Source: Streptomyces sp. ADI95-17 (GTDB lineage: Bacteria; Actinomycetota; Actinomycetes; Streptomycetales; Streptomycetaceae). From it: DNA of 64,000 nucleotides. The stretch lies in the NCBI RefSeq assembly GCF_003846175.1, contig NZ_ML123046.1:632652-696651 (forward strand), read 5' to 3'. A model generated the notes under the pieces. It made no database searches, was not told where the DNA came from, and saw only the letters and a list, made by a program, of their open reading frames with translations. Shown here piece by piece: positions 44,376-53,625 of this stretch. Each line of letters begins with the position of its first letter. Within the stretch, counting starts at the first letter, position 1. Both the position numbers and the translations under genes were made by a program.

Positions 44376-46592
44376 TCACGACTCAGGTGTACGACCGGGG
44401 GTACGCGCGGCGGGGCCCCCGTGTTCAACACCCAGGGACTTCCTGAGGAAGTCCCGCTCCAGCAGCAACAGGCTGCCCGCCGCCCGGACGACCCGGTGAC
44501 CGGCCCCGGACAGCGGCAGCACCGTGTGCGGCCGGCCCGCGGCCAGCAGTGCGGCGGAGAACCGCAGCATGTGGGCGACGGCCACGTTGTCATCGGCAAG
44601 TCCGTGCACCAGCATGAGCGGGCGGGTCAGCCCGGCCGCCTCCGAGAGCAGCGAGTTGCGCTCGTAGTTCTCCGGCAGTACATCCGGGTGGCCCAGGAAG
44701 CGCTCCTCCCAATGGGTGTCGTAGAGCCGCCGGTCGGCCGGAGCGGCACCGGCCACCGCGGCGTGGAAGATCTCCGGGTGCCGCAGCACGGCGGCAGCGG
44801 CGAGATACCCGCTGAACGACCAGCCGCGTACGGCGACCCTGGCCGGGTCCAGCGCGGAACACCGCGCGGCGGCCGCGTGCAGCGCGTCGATCTGGTCGTC
44901 GAGGACGGCCGTCAGCCGGTCGCCGTGCACCGACTTCTCCCAGGCCTCACCACGTCCCGGAGTGCCCCGGCCGTCCGTGACCAGCACCGCGAAACCCTGC
45001 TCGGCGAACCACTGGGCGACCGCGACCCACCAGGAGCGCACCTTGAGGACCACCTGCATGCCGTGGCCGGCGTACGGGTTGAGCAGCACGGGCAGCGGAC
45101 CGTCGCCCGGCCGGTGCCACGACGGCAGATACAGCCGGCTGCGCAGCTCCCGCTTCCCGAGGCTCAGTGCCGCGGGCCTCGGTACGACGAGCGGAGTCTC
45201 GGCGAGGACCGCGATCTGGCCCACCGGCGATCCGTCCCGCAGCACAGTGACCGTCTGTCCCTGAGGGGTTCTGCTGTCCAGCACCACGGTGGGGCCGCCG
45301 ACCACGGCCGTGTGCACACCGGGGGCCTCGCTGACGCGCACGGGGACGGCGGTGCTGCCACCGGGTGCCGTCGCCGCGTACGACCAGACATGGACCTCGG
45401 TCGGCTCCTCGCTCGCGGTGAAGAACACCCGGTCGCCGTCGGCTCCGACCACCTCGCGGACCTCCAGCCCCACAGGCGTCTCCAGACCGTCGAACGCCAG
45501 CCCCTGGCTGTCGCCGCCCGGCCGTGCGGGAACGACGAGCGCACCGGAGGGGAGCCGCAACGGCGTGCCGGGCCGCAGTGCGACCCACGCCCGGTCGTGG
45601 GCACGGCTCAGGACCCGTGTCCCGCCCGTGCCGGGATCGACCGCGAGCACGTACACCGAACGCTGGTCACGCGTCTGTACGGAGACCAGCGGCCCGTGCC
45701 CGTCCCATGCAGCCGACACCACGTACTCGAACGACCGGTCCGTCCACACGCCCTCGGGATGGCCGGTCTCCGCCTCGCGCGGCAACCGGACCGCGAGCCG
45801 CTCCCCGGACACCCGCACCAGGTGCAGCGAAACCCCGGCGTTCGCCGTGCCCGCCGCCGGATACGCCATCTCGCGCGGCGGCCGCTCCGGATGGGCCGGA
45901 TCGCTGATGTACCGGCGCCGCACCATCGAGGTGTCCACCCGCGACACCAGCAGCGCATCGCTCCCCGGCGACCACCAATAGCCGCGCGAGCGGTGGATCG
46001 ACTCGGCCGACACATGGTCGGACAGTCCGTATGTCACCCGGTCGCCGTCCGGGGCGGCGAGCACCCGGTCGTCCGTCCCCTCCGCCGTGACGACCCGCAG
46101 CGCGCCGCCGGACACGTACGCGATCAGCGTGCCGTCCGGTGAGGGGCGGGGATCGACCACCGGACCGGCGGTCCGGATCCGGCGCGGCGGGCTACCGTCC
46201 GTCCGCACCACCCGGAGTCCGCCGTCGAGCGCGAAGGCGGCGAGCCGCACCTGTGCGTCGGTCGCGTACGACACCACACCCGACGAGGTCTCTCCCGCCC
46301 GTTCACGGCGGACCAGTTCCTCCGGCGGCACCCGGTCGCCCGCCGTGTCGCCGCGCCCGGCCCCGAGCGGATCGGCGAGCAGCCGCTCCGCACCGTCTTC
46401 GTACAGCCAGAGCCGGCTGACCGGATCCGTACCGGAGGTGGACCGCAGGAAGAGCACCCGTGCGCCGTCCGGGGAGACGGTGAAGCCGCGGGGCACCCCG
46501 AGCGAGAACCGGTGGGTCCGCCCGAACTGCTCGGGGAAACCGTCGGTGTTCTGCGTCGTGTCGTCGGCGGTGGCATCGTTCGTCGGATTCAT
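44376..46592 (-). CDS. S9 family prolyl oligopeptidase-type peptidase
   Basis: A 738-residue serine peptidase of the dipeptidyl peptidase IV type. The N-terminal 470 residues form a beta-propeller (VVDPRPSPDGTLIAYVSGGA, YWWSPGSDALLVSRVDTSMV). The C-terminal alpha/beta hydrolase has the nucleophile S592 in GWSFSGY, an aspartate in HGLADDNV and the histidine in SGAGHRV. There is no signal peptide, so it is cytoplasmic. It is probably transcribed with the Rieske gene 39 bases downstream, though a functional link is not apparent. ATG at 46592 (MNPTNDATAD) is preferred over a start ten codons upstream. Confidence 0.92.
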   Translation of the reverse strand: MNPTNDATADDTTQNTDGFPEQFGRTHRFSLGVPRGFTVSPDGARVLFLRSTSGTDPVSRLWLYEDGAERLLADPLGAGRGDTAGDRVPPEELVRRERAGETSSGVVSYATDAQVRLAAFALDGGLRVVRTDGSPPRRIRTAGPVVDPRPSPDGTLIAYVSGGALRVVTAEGTDDRVLAAPDGDRVTYGLSDHVSAESIHRSRGYWWSPGSDALLVSRVDTSMVRRRYISDPAHPERPPREMAYPAAGTANAGVSLHLVRVSGERLAVRLPREAETGHPEGVWTDRSFEYVVSAAWDGHGPLVSVQTRDQRSVYVLAVDPGTGGTRVLSRAHDRAWVALRPGTPLRLPSGALVVPARPGGDSQGLAFDGLETPVGLEVREVVGADGDRVFFTASEEPTEVHVWSYAATAPGGSTAVPVRVSEAPGVHTAVVGGPTVVLDSRTPQGQTVTVLRDGSPVGQIAVLAETPLVVPRPAALSLGKRELRSRLYLPSWHRPGDGPLPVLLNPYAGHGMQVVLKVRSWWVAVAQWFAEQGFAVLVTDGRGTPGRGEAWEKSVHGDRLTAVLDDQIDALHAAAARCSALDPARVAVRGWSFSGYLAAAAVLRHPEIFHAAVAGAAPADRRLYDTHWEERFLGHPDVLPENYERNSLLSEAAGLTRPLMLVHGLADDNVAVAHMLRFSAALLAAGRPHTVLPLSGAGHRVVRAAGSLLLLERDFLRKSLGVEHGGPAARTPGRTPES

Positions 46593-46666
46593 GGCGACAC
46601 CATGACAGGGGCGGGCAGCCACCGGGTGGGCCTGGCAGGGCTCCGCCGGAGGCGAGTTCAGCAGCG

Positions 46667-48373
46667 GTGTGCCGGAACTTCGTGTGCGGCACGCGCGTCA
46701 CCACAGGTGTGATCACCACTGCCCTGCCGTCCTGGAGACATTGCGGCGCCGGTGCCGGCCCGGCCGACCCCGTCGGCTGCCGAGGCGTCCGCACCGGCAG
46801 CGGGACCGCCTGCCTGGCCCATCTCTCCGCGGCCGACCGCGCAGCCTGCCTGGGCGCGCTCGGCCCGGGCGCGGATGTGGACCTTCGCGGCACAGCGTTC
46901 AGTGAGGATCTTCTGCGCGCCCTGTTCGACGCCGTCCGGGATCCCGTCAGTGGAGCTCCCGCCTTCGGAGAGGCGCAGTTCGTGGGTGCCTCGTTCTCCG
47001 GCGACGCCCGGTTCGTGGGTGCCTCGTTCTCCGGAACGGCCCGGTTCGGCGGGGCGGTCTTCGGCGGGGCCGCGCGTTTCGACCGGGCGGAGTTCGGGGC
47101 CGGCGCCAGATTCCACAACGTCGAGTTCAAGGGGCCCGCCGACTTCACGAAGGCCCGGTTCCGGGGGACGGGCCGCTTCGGGGAGGCCGTTTTCTCGGGT
47201 GCGGTCGAGTTCGGCGGTACTTCGTTCGCCGATACCGCCCATTTCGCGGGCGCGCGGTTCGACGCGGCGCCTCACCTGGGTCCGTTGGTGTGCGGCAGAC
47301 TCCTGGATCTGTCCGCGGCGGTGTTCACGGAGCCGGTCACGATCGAAGCGGCCGCGGCAGAGATCGCGTGCCGGCGGACCCGGTGGGAGTCCACGGCCAT
47401 ACTGCGGCTCAGACACGCCAGGGTCGACCTGACCGACGGCCGGCCGGCCCAACCGATCGCAGTCGTAGGACAGTTCACCCCCTTCGCGTCCGTGCCTGCC
47501 CGCGCGGAAGAAGCCCTCGGTTCCGATCCGGTCGTGCGGGTGGTTTCGATCCGGGGCGTCGACGCCTCCATGCTCACGCTGGCCGACCTGAACCTCGCCG
47601 AGTGCGTCTTCACGGGCGCCCTGCACCTCGACCAGCTCCGGCTCGAAGGGCTTTCGATCTTCCGTACGACGCCCGGCGGCCGGCGGACACGGGGCCTGGT
47701 CCCCTTCCGCTGGACCCGGCGGCAGGTCATCGAGGAGGAGCGGCAGTGGCGGGCCCTGCCCGGGCGAGCCGCGTCCGCGCGACGCGGCTGGGGCGCTCCT
47801 CCGCCGGACCCCGCCGCCGTACCGGGCCTGGCGTCCCTGACCACGGTGTACCGCCAACTGCGCAAGGCCCGGGAGGACAGCAAGGACGAACCCGGAGCCG
47901 CCGACTTCTACTACGGCGAAATGGAGATGCGCCGGCACAGCTTCGGATACCGCCGCGCCGAGCGGTGGCTGCTCCAGGCGTACTGGTCGCTGTCCGGCTA
48001 CGGACTGCGTGCCGCACGGGCTCTCGCATGGCTCGTGACGGCCATGATCGTCTCGGTCTTCGCCCTGACCCTGTGGGGGGTGCCCAGCTCCGATCCCGGG
48101 GCCGTGACGACCGGCATCCTTCCCGGCACCGGCCGGAGGATCACCCTCAGTACCGATACGCCGTCACCCGGGCTGACGGGACCGCTCACGGAGCGGTTCA
48201 CGGGCGAGCGCGTCGAGAAGTCGGTCCAAGTGGTGCTCAATTCCGTCATCTTCAGAGCCAGCGGCCAGAGCCTGACCACCGCCGGCACGTACATCGAGAT
48301 GACGTCCCGGCTCATCGAACCAGGCTTCCTCGCCCTCGCCCTCCTTGCTGTTCGAGGCCGCCTCAAGCGGTAG
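46667..48373 (+). CDS. Pentapeptide-repeat membrane protein
   Basis: A 568-residue protein. Residues about 95-190 are pentapeptide repeats of the A(D/N)LxF type (AQFVGASFSGDARFVGASFS and AEFGAGARFHNVEFKG), which fold as a right-handed quadrilateral helix. A second repeat-like stretch is near 300. The C-terminal third contains YRQLRKAREDSKDEPGAADF and two hydrophobic segments, one near residue 455 (LAWLVTAMIVSVFALTLWGV) and one at the very end. Streptomyces has several such membrane-tethered proteins of unknown role. GTG at 46667 is divergent from the S9 peptidase gene. Confidence 0.82.
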   Translation: MCRNFVCGTRVTTGVITTALPSWRHCGAGAGPADPVGCRGVRTGSGTACLAHLSAADRAACLGALGPGADVDLRGTAFSEDLLRALFDAVRDPVSGAPAFGEAQFVGASFSGDARFVGASFSGTARFGGAVFGGAARFDRAEFGAGARFHNVEFKGPADFTKARFRGTGRFGEAVFSGAVEFGGTSFADTAHFAGARFDAAPHLGPLVCGRLLDLSAAVFTEPVTIEAAAAEIACRRTRWESTAILRLRHARVDLTDGRPAQPIAVVGQFTPFASVPARAEEALGSDPVVRVVSIRGVDASMLTLADLNLAECVFTGALHLDQLRLEGLSIFRTTPGGRRTRGLVPFRWTRRQVIEEERQWRALPGRAASARRGWGAPPPDPAAVPGLASLTTVYRQLRKAREDSKDEPGAADFYYGEMEMRRHSFGYRRAERWLLQAYWSLSGYGLRAARALAWLVTAMIVSVFALTLWGVPSSDPGAVTTGILPGTGRRITLSTDTPSPGLTGPLTERFTGERVEKSVQVVLNSVIFRASGQSLTTAGTYIEMTSRLIEPGFLALALLAVRGRLKR

Positions 48374-48451
48374 AGCCGATGGCCCGCCACCGACAACGGG
48401 GCGGACGAGGCCGGGCGCGGACTGTCAGAGGCGTCTGCCACGCTGAGCGGT

Positions 48452-48835
48452 ATGACACTGAGCAGTTTCAGCGACCTTGAGCAGGCCGTCCGCAGGAGTT
48501 GGGGCGCGGACACCACGACACCGGAACACCGGGCGCAGTGGACCCGGGACAATCCGGCGCGCGATCAGTGCGGCGTCACCGCGCTCGTGGTGCACGACCT
48601 GCTGGGCGGTGATCTGATGCGAGGCGAGGTCCATGTGGACGGCGAGCGAGTCGACTACCACTGGTGGAACCGGCTGGGCATGGGCGTCGAAGTCGATCTC
48701 ACCCGTGAGCAGTTCGGCCCGCAGGAGATCGTCGTGGGCGGGAAGGTGGTCGTACGGCCGGCCCGGATCGTGCGGCTGCGTGAGGAGTACGAGCTGCTGC
48801 GCGGCAGAGTCCTGGCGGAGCTGAACCGGCAGTAG
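48452..48835 (+). CDS. YunG-like family protein
   Basis: A 127-residue soluble protein. It matches the YunG family by the central CGVTALVVHDLLGGDLMRGE and the HWWNRLGMGVEVDLTREQFG motif, which look like a small papain- or transglutaminase-like core (Cys...His). Activity has not been shown for the family. It lies 78 bases after the pentapeptide-repeat gene, with the same orientation. Confidence 0.8.
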   Translation: MTLSSFSDLEQAVRRSWGADTTTPEHRAQWTRDNPARDQCGVTALVVHDLLGGDLMRGEVHVDGERVDYHWWNRLGMGVEVDLTREQFGPQEIVVGGKVVVRPARIVRLREEYELLRGRVLAELNRQ

Positions 48836-48990
48836 GCGGCACCCTGGAAGCTGTAGAAGTCCGGCCGGGTGAGCTCCGTCGGCGGGCCGCCATGTCGATG
48901 GGCCGCGGCTCGTTGTTCACCGCGCCGTGCGCGACGGGGGCGGGAGCGACGTCTTCGGGGAGGGTGAGGAGGGTTCTGTCGCCGAGTCGC

Positions 48991-49725
48991 TCATGGCAGG
49001 ACTCTGTGAGCTGCCGCCGGCGCCTGTGCCGGGTCCGGAGTGCCGTCCGGGTCGGGTGGCGCGGGTGCGTCGCCGCGGGCGGCGTCGAGCGCGGCGCTGC
49101 GCCTGGTGAGTGTGCCGCTCTCCAGGCCGAGTTCGCGTTCGGCCGTGCTGACGGCCATCCGCGTGATCACCTCCGGGCGGTCCGCGGCCTCGGTGTTGGC
49201 GTGCGCGCCGAGGCCGTCGATGACGACCAGGATCTGGATGGTCGTCACATACGGGTCGGCGGTGCGGAATTCGCCGCAGTCGACGCCGTCACGGACGAGG
49301 TCCTCCAGTCGGCCCCGCCACAGCGCCTCGTGGTGGCCGACCCGGTCGCGGAGGGCGGGGCGGTAGCGGCTGAGGTGCCGGGCGTTGATCCACAGCCGGC
49401 TGATGTCGTCGTACGCGGCACCCGTCGCCAGCGCGAAGAAGCGGGCGAGCCGGTCCGTGGGCGACCGCGTCGCCGGGTCCGCCGGGAGCAGGGTGTTCAG
49501 TTCGGCCCCGGCGGCGGTGCCGAACGCCTCGGCCACCAGGTCCTCGACCGCCGGGAAGTAGTGGCTGATGAGACCGGGGCGGACGCCGAGCTGTTCGCCG
49601 ATCCGGCGCAGCGTGATGCACTCCAGCCCTTCGGTCAGGGCGATGGCCGCCGCCGCGTCGACGATTTCCGCACGCCGGTCCGCCGGGGACTTCCGGATCC
49701 GCTTCCGCTGAGGGCTTGACGACAT
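48991..49725 (-). CDS. TetR/AcrR family transcriptional regulator
   Basis: A 244-residue repressor. The N-terminal helix-turn-helix reads RRAEIVDAAAAIALTEGLEC, with ITLRRIGEQLGVRPGLISHY as recognition part (residues about 36-55). The ligand domain includes HYFPAVEDLVAEAFG and a conserved ISRLWINARHLSRYRPA segment. The C-terminus is an Ala/Pro/Asp-rich tail. It is divergent from the small secreted-peptide gene at 49927 and the cysteine-rich and thioesterase genes beyond, so it may control that set. ATG at 49725 begins MSSSPQRKRIRKSPADR. Confidence 0.9.
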   Translation of the reverse strand: MSSSPQRKRIRKSPADRRAEIVDAAAAIALTEGLECITLRRIGEQLGVRPGLISHYFPAVEDLVAEAFGTAAGAELNTLLPADPATRSPTDRLARFFALATGAAYDDISRLWINARHLSRYRPALRDRVGHHEALWRGRLEDLVRDGVDCGEFRTADPYVTTIQILVVIDGLGAHANTEAADRPEVITRMAVSTAERELGLESGTLTRRSAALDAARGDAPAPPDPDGTPDPAQAPAAAHRVLP

Positions 49726-49926
49726 ACCGGCGATGCTATTGACGGCGCGACCAACGGGCAACCGGAGGGCGGGCCGGTGGCCCGAAGGCCGCAGACACTC
49801 GGGGCCGCAGAGACCCGAGTCCGCAGAAAGTAGCCCCCGAGCCGCCGCCGCAACTGCCGATCGGGGCGGGATGCGGACCCTAGCGTCGATTCCTGCAAGC
49901 CATCACCGATGCCATGGAGGACAGGG

Positions 49927-50160
49927 ATGAACAACAGCATGCGTACGGCGGCCGCTGCCGCAGCCCTCGTTGCCGGTCTCGTCACGGTGGGCGGCACCAC
50001 GGGTGCCGCCGCTGCCGAGCGTCCGGAACGGATCACCAGCCAGGAGCAGCTCGCCAGAAGCATCGCGCAGGCGGTCGCGGCCGAGCAGCAGAGGGGCGCC
50101 GTCACCGACGGTGTCATCGGCGGCATGGTGGTCAACTCGACCGGCCCGCGTTCCTGCTGA
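49927..50160 (+). CDS. Small secreted peptide of unknown function
   Basis: A 77-residue protein with a clear Sec signal (MNNSMRTAAAAAALVAGLVT... ending GAAAA at about residue 30). The mature chain has about 47 residues: a Gln/Ala-rich helical segment (ITSQEQLARSIAQAVAAEQQ) and a short C-terminus GGMVVNSTGPRSC with one terminal cysteine. GGAGGA at 49916-49921 gives a strong start. The gene is followed 19 bases later by the cysteine-rich gene and lies beside a nonribosomal synthetase cluster. It could be a signalling or precursor peptide, but no family is recognised. Confidence 0.65.
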   Translation: MNNSMRTAAAAAALVAGLVTVGGTTGAAAAERPERITSQEQLARSIAQAVAAEQQRGAVTDGVIGGMVVNSTGPRSC

Positions 50161-50179
50161 CGAATCGGAGGTGAGCACC

Positions 50180-50668
50180 GTGGACAGCACTGCGGACCTT
50201 GCCCGGGACGGGCGGGAAAGCCCCCTCAGATGGTGTCCGAGCGGTGATGCGAGCCGCCCGGAGAGCGTTGTTCTCGGCGTGCGGTCCGGGGAGCGTGACC
50301 AGGTCGCCTACCTGGCCGAACCCGTACCCGCCGCCGATGTTCTCGGCAGTATCCCGGAGGGGATCGCCCCCAACCGGGTGCTCCGGTTCGCCTCGCACTG
50401 CGTGTCGGACTGCGCGAACCGGGTCGGCGAGGCCTGCGGGCTGATCGAACGCATCACGACCGTGCCGGCCGAGCCCGGACCGGCCGCGGTGCCACGGTGC
50501 CACCTCCGCCCGCACTGCAAGTGGTGGAACCAGGTCGGTGTCGAGGCCTGCCACCGCTGCCCCGCCCTGACGACACTGGAACCCCGCGACGACGAACTCG
50601 CCGTTCTCGTCGCGGACCCGGCGACCACGCGTGAACAATTGGAGAGCTGGATCGCCGCAGCCCCATGA
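50180..50668 (+). CDS. Cysteine-rich protein of unknown function
   Basis: A 162-residue soluble protein with two cysteine groups: HCVSDCANRVGEACGLIERI (C-x3-C-x6-C) and RCHLRPHCKWWNQVGVEACH followed by RCPAL (C-x5-C-x10-C-x2-C). The seven conserved-looking cysteines near Trp and His residues suggest an iron-sulfur or zinc centre. GTG at 50180 with GGAGG at 50167-50171 is the likely start. I do not recognise a named family, but similar cysteine patterns occur in proteins coded near natural-product genes. It is coupled with the small secreted-peptide gene. Confidence 0.65.
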   Translation: MDSTADLARDGRESPLRWCPSGDASRPESVVLGVRSGERDQVAYLAEPVPAADVLGSIPEGIAPNRVLRFASHCVSDCANRVGEACGLIERITTVPAEPGPAAVPRCHLRPHCKWWNQVGVEACHRCPALTTLEPRDDELAVLVADPATTREQLESWIAAAP

Positions 50669-50728
50669 GCGGATAACGTTCACGGAGCCGGTCGCGGACC
50701 GGACCGAGAACATGAGAGAAGGGATGTC

Positions 50729-51481
50729 GTGGACAACTGGATACGGTGCTTCCGCCCGGCCCCCGAAGCCGCGGCACAGTTGCTGTGCTTCCCGCACGCA
50801 GGTGGTTCGGCCAGTGGCTACATCCCGCTGTCGACCCAGGTCTCGGGGACCGCGGAAGCACTGGTCGTGCAGTACCCCGGCAGGCACGACCGCATCGCCG
50901 AGCCGTTCGCCGAACGGCTCGGCGATGTCGTGCACGCGGTACTGGGCTCGCTCTCCGCGGACGGGGGCCGTCCGCTGATTCTGTTCGGCCACAGCATGGG
51001 CGCGCTCCTGGCGTACGAGACCGCACGGCAACTCGCGGCACAGGGACGCGAGCCCGCGGCGCTGTTCGTCTCGGGCAGCGAGGGCCCGTCGCTGCCGCGG
51101 CGCGCACGGCTGCCCGACCGGCCCAGCGACGCCGACCTGATCCGGGAGATGCGGCTGCTGTCCGGCACGGACGAGGAACTGCTGACCCACCCGGAGATCC
51201 TCGAACTCGCGCTGCCCCCGCTGCGCGCCGACTACGCCATGCTGTTCTCCCGAGTCCACGTTTCCGGGCCGCCGCTGCGCTGCCCGGTCGTCGCGCTGAC
51301 CGGCGACAACGACCCCCGGGTCTCCGTCGAGGGCGTACAGGCGTGGGAACGGGAGACCGAGGGCCCCTTCGAGCGGCACGTACTGCCCGGCGGTCATTTC
51401 TTCCTGGGCGACCACCTGCCCCTCGTCGCGGATCTCATCGCCGCGTACGTGCCTGGACGAACGGTCCGTACGGGCGTCTGA
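50729..51481 (+). CDS. Type II thioesterase
   Basis: A 250-residue alpha/beta hydrolase that clears misprimed carrier proteins in nonribosomal peptide and polyketide synthesis. It has the diagnostic start WIRCFRPAPEAAAQLLCFPH (AGG), the nucleophile motif GHSMGA near residue 90, the lid region RLPDRPSDADLIREMR, and the late LPGGHFFL histidine. GTG at 50729 follows AGAAGGG by 5 bases. It is convergent with the synthetase operon and separated by a perfect 22-base hairpin. Its presence supports a functional cluster. Confidence 0.93.
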   Translation: MDNWIRCFRPAPEAAAQLLCFPHAGGSASGYIPLSTQVSGTAEALVVQYPGRHDRIAEPFAERLGDVVHAVLGSLSADGGRPLILFGHSMGALLAYETARQLAAQGREPAALFVSGSEGPSLPRRARLPDRPSDADLIREMRLLSGTDEELLTHPEILELALPPLRADYAMLFSRVHVSGPPLRCPVVALTGDNDPRVSVEGVQAWERETEGPFERHVLPGGHFFLGDHLPLVADLIAAYVPGRTVRTGV

Positions 51482-51500
51482 CACCGCACAGCGCACAACG

Positions 51501-51549
51501 CACAGGGCTTGGGCCCCGACCCGGAAGGGGTCGGGGCCCAAGCCCTGTG
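51501..51549. terminator. Strong bidirectional terminator
   Basis: Perfect 22-base arms at 51501-51522 and 51528-51549 around a 5-base GGAAG loop. It lies 20 bases beyond the thioesterase stop and 9 bases beyond the end of the convergent ketosynthase gene. Confidence 0.92.
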
Positions 51550-51558
51550 CGCCGTCGG

Positions 51559-53625
51559 TCATTCCGCCTCGAACTCCGACAGCAGGGCGTCGAGGGAGTC
51601 GTCGCCGTCCTGCGCCGCGACGATCCGGCGGGCCATCTCGTGCAGCGTCAACTGCTCCAGGAACAGCGTGATCGGGACATCGAGGTCGAAGTCGTCCCGG
51701 AGGCAGCCGACCAGGTGGACGGCGGTCAGTGAGTCGCCGCCGGCCGCGAAGTACGTCATCTCCGGGTCGTCGGCGTCCTCCAGCCCGAGGGCCTCGGCGA
51801 TCAGCGCGCGGACGTCCCGTTCCAGGTCGGCGGAACGGCCACCCTGCTCCGGCTGCTCCCCGCCCGGCGTGCCCGGCGTGCCCGGCGTGCCCGGCGCGAC
51901 CGGAACGAGGCGGTACGCGCCGTGGCTCTCACCGGCGAACGGGTACGTCGGCAGCGAGACCCGCCGGCCGCCCCCCTCCCGCACCACCGGGTCGCCCGCC
52001 AGCCAGGCATCGCCGAGCGGGTCGGGCCCGCCGAGGCCCGCCGCACCGCCCGAGGCCAGCTCGGTGAGCAGCTCCGCCGCCTCTGTCCGGCTCCCGGCCC
52101 GCACATAGCCGCGCACGGCCAACGGGGCACGGCCCACGCGGAGCGTGTGCGCGGTGTCGGCGAGGGACGGGGCACCCGGGGCGCGCAGCGCCCCGGCCAG
52201 CCGGCCGGCCACCTCGGCCAGGCACTCCCGGGTGCGGGCGGACAGCAGCAGGACCTCCGGCGCGCCCTCGGCCTCCGGCCGCCCGGCATCACCGCGCCGG
52301 GGCGCCTCCTCCAGGACCACATGCACGTTCGTGCCGCCGATCCCGACCGAGCTCACCCCGGACCGCCTGGGGCCGTGCTCCGGCTCCGGCCAGGCGGTCG
52401 CCCGCCCGACCAGGTGGAACGGCGAGTCGTCGAAGCCCAGTTCGGGGTGCGGTCGGCCGGCGTCGGCGTTCGGCACCAGCGTCGCGTGCTCCAGCATGAG
52501 CACCGATTTGATCAGCGCGGCCACACCCGCCGCCGCGTCCAGGTGGCCGATGTTCGACTTCACCGAGCCGATCCCGATCCGCCCGGTACCGAGCGCCCCC
52601 TTGAACGCCGCCGTCGCCGCCGCCGCCTCGATGCGGTCACCGAGCGCGGTGGCCGTGCCGTGCGCCTCCAGGTACTGGGCGTCGGCCGGGTCGAGACCGG
52701 CCGCCGCCCAGGCCTCCACGATCGCGGCGGTCTGCTGGTCGACACCGGGCGCGGTGAACCCGACCTTGGTGGCCCCGTCGTTGGTGACGGCACTGCCCCG
52801 GATGACGGCCCTGACCGGGTCGTTGTCGGCGATCGCGTCGGACAGCCGGCGCAGCACCACCACGCCCACCCCGTTGCCGGGCACCGTGCCGCTGGCCCGC
52901 TCGTCGAAGGGCCGGCAGCGGCCGTCCGGTGAGTAGATGCCGCCCTGCTGGTGGACGTAGCCCCGCTTGCGCACCGTGTCCACGGCGACGCCGCCGGCCA
53001 GCGCCGTGTCGCACTCGCCGAGCAGCAGGGACTGCACCGCGAGGTGCACCGCCGTCAGCGACGTCGAGCAGGCCGTCTGCACCGTCAGGCTCGGACCCTC
53101 CAGGCCCAGCCGGTAGGAGACCCAGGGGGCGAGGAACTCGCGGTCGGTGAGGATGCGCACCTGGAGCGCCCCGATGGACGCGGCGAGCCGCGGGTCGGTC
53201 TGCGCGGCCAGCATGTGCTCGGTGGGGCCGCCGCCGACGTACACGCCGGTACGGGCCGACCCGCCCAGCGGGCTGCGGCCGGCGTCCTCCAGCGCGGACC
53301 AGGCCGTCTGGAGGAGCAGCCGGTGCTGGGGGTCCAGGGCCGCGGCCTCGGTGCGGTTGAAGCCGAACAGCTCCGCCTCGAAACGGTCCGCGTCCGCGAG
53401 ATGGCCCTTGGCCGGTACGTGGTCGCGGCCGCGCACCTCCTGCGGGTCGGCGCCGTCGGCGATCAGCTCCGCCTCGGTGAAGTCGGTCACCGAGCAGAGC
53501 CCGCCGAGCAGATTCTCCCAGTAGGCGTCCAGGTCGGGGGCGCCGGGGAAGCGGCCGCTCATCCCGACGACCGCGATCGCGGAGTCGGCTGCGAGGGGCT
53601 CGGCGGCGCTTGCGTTCTCGGTCAT
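51559..53625 (-). CDS. Ketosynthase-carrier protein, no acyltransferase (KS-CP)
   Basis: A 688-residue modular polyketide synthase unit. The ketosynthase (residues about 15-440) has the full triad C186 (TACSTS), H322 (EAHGTA) and H361 (NIGHLDA). After it comes a linker of the kind left when the acyltransferase is missing (RRVSLPTYPFAGESHGAYRL at about 554-573) and a Pro-Gly-Thr repeat. A carrier domain carries S632 in GGDSLT. No acyltransferase, reductase or thioesterase is present, so extension would need an acyltransferase in trans. ATG overlaps the upstream stop by 4 bases. It is the last gene of the operon. Confidence 0.92.
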   Translation of the reverse strand: MTENASAAEPLAADSAIAVVGMSGRFPGAPDLDAYWENLLGGLCSVTDFTEAELIADGADPQEVRGRDHVPAKGHLADADRFEAELFGFNRTEAAALDPQHRLLLQTAWSALEDAGRSPLGGSARTGVYVGGGPTEHMLAAQTDPRLAASIGALQVRILTDREFLAPWVSYRLGLEGPSLTVQTACSTSLTAVHLAVQSLLLGECDTALAGGVAVDTVRKRGYVHQQGGIYSPDGRCRPFDERASGTVPGNGVGVVVLRRLSDAIADNDPVRAVIRGSAVTNDGATKVGFTAPGVDQQTAAIVEAWAAAGLDPADAQYLEAHGTATALGDRIEAAAATAAFKGALGTGRIGIGSVKSNIGHLDAAAGVAALIKSVLMLEHATLVPNADAGRPHPELGFDDSPFHLVGRATAWPEPEHGPRRSGVSSVGIGGTNVHVVLEEAPRRGDAGRPEAEGAPEVLLLSARTRECLAEVAGRLAGALRAPGAPSLADTAHTLRVGRAPLAVRGYVRAGSRTEAAELLTELASGGAAGLGGPDPLGDAWLAGDPVVREGGGRRVSLPTYPFAGESHGAYRLVPVAPGTPGTPGTPGGEQPEQGGRSADLERDVRALIAEALGLEDADDPEMTYFAAGGDSLTAVHLVGCLRDDFDLDVPITLFLEQLTLHEMARRIVAAQDGDDSLDALLSEFEAE

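Noticed and set aside
51843..51898. 9-base tandem repeat of GTGCCCGGC
   Set aside because: It is coding for a Pro-Gly-Thr linker between ketosynthase and carrier domains; a normal flexible linker, not an independent element.
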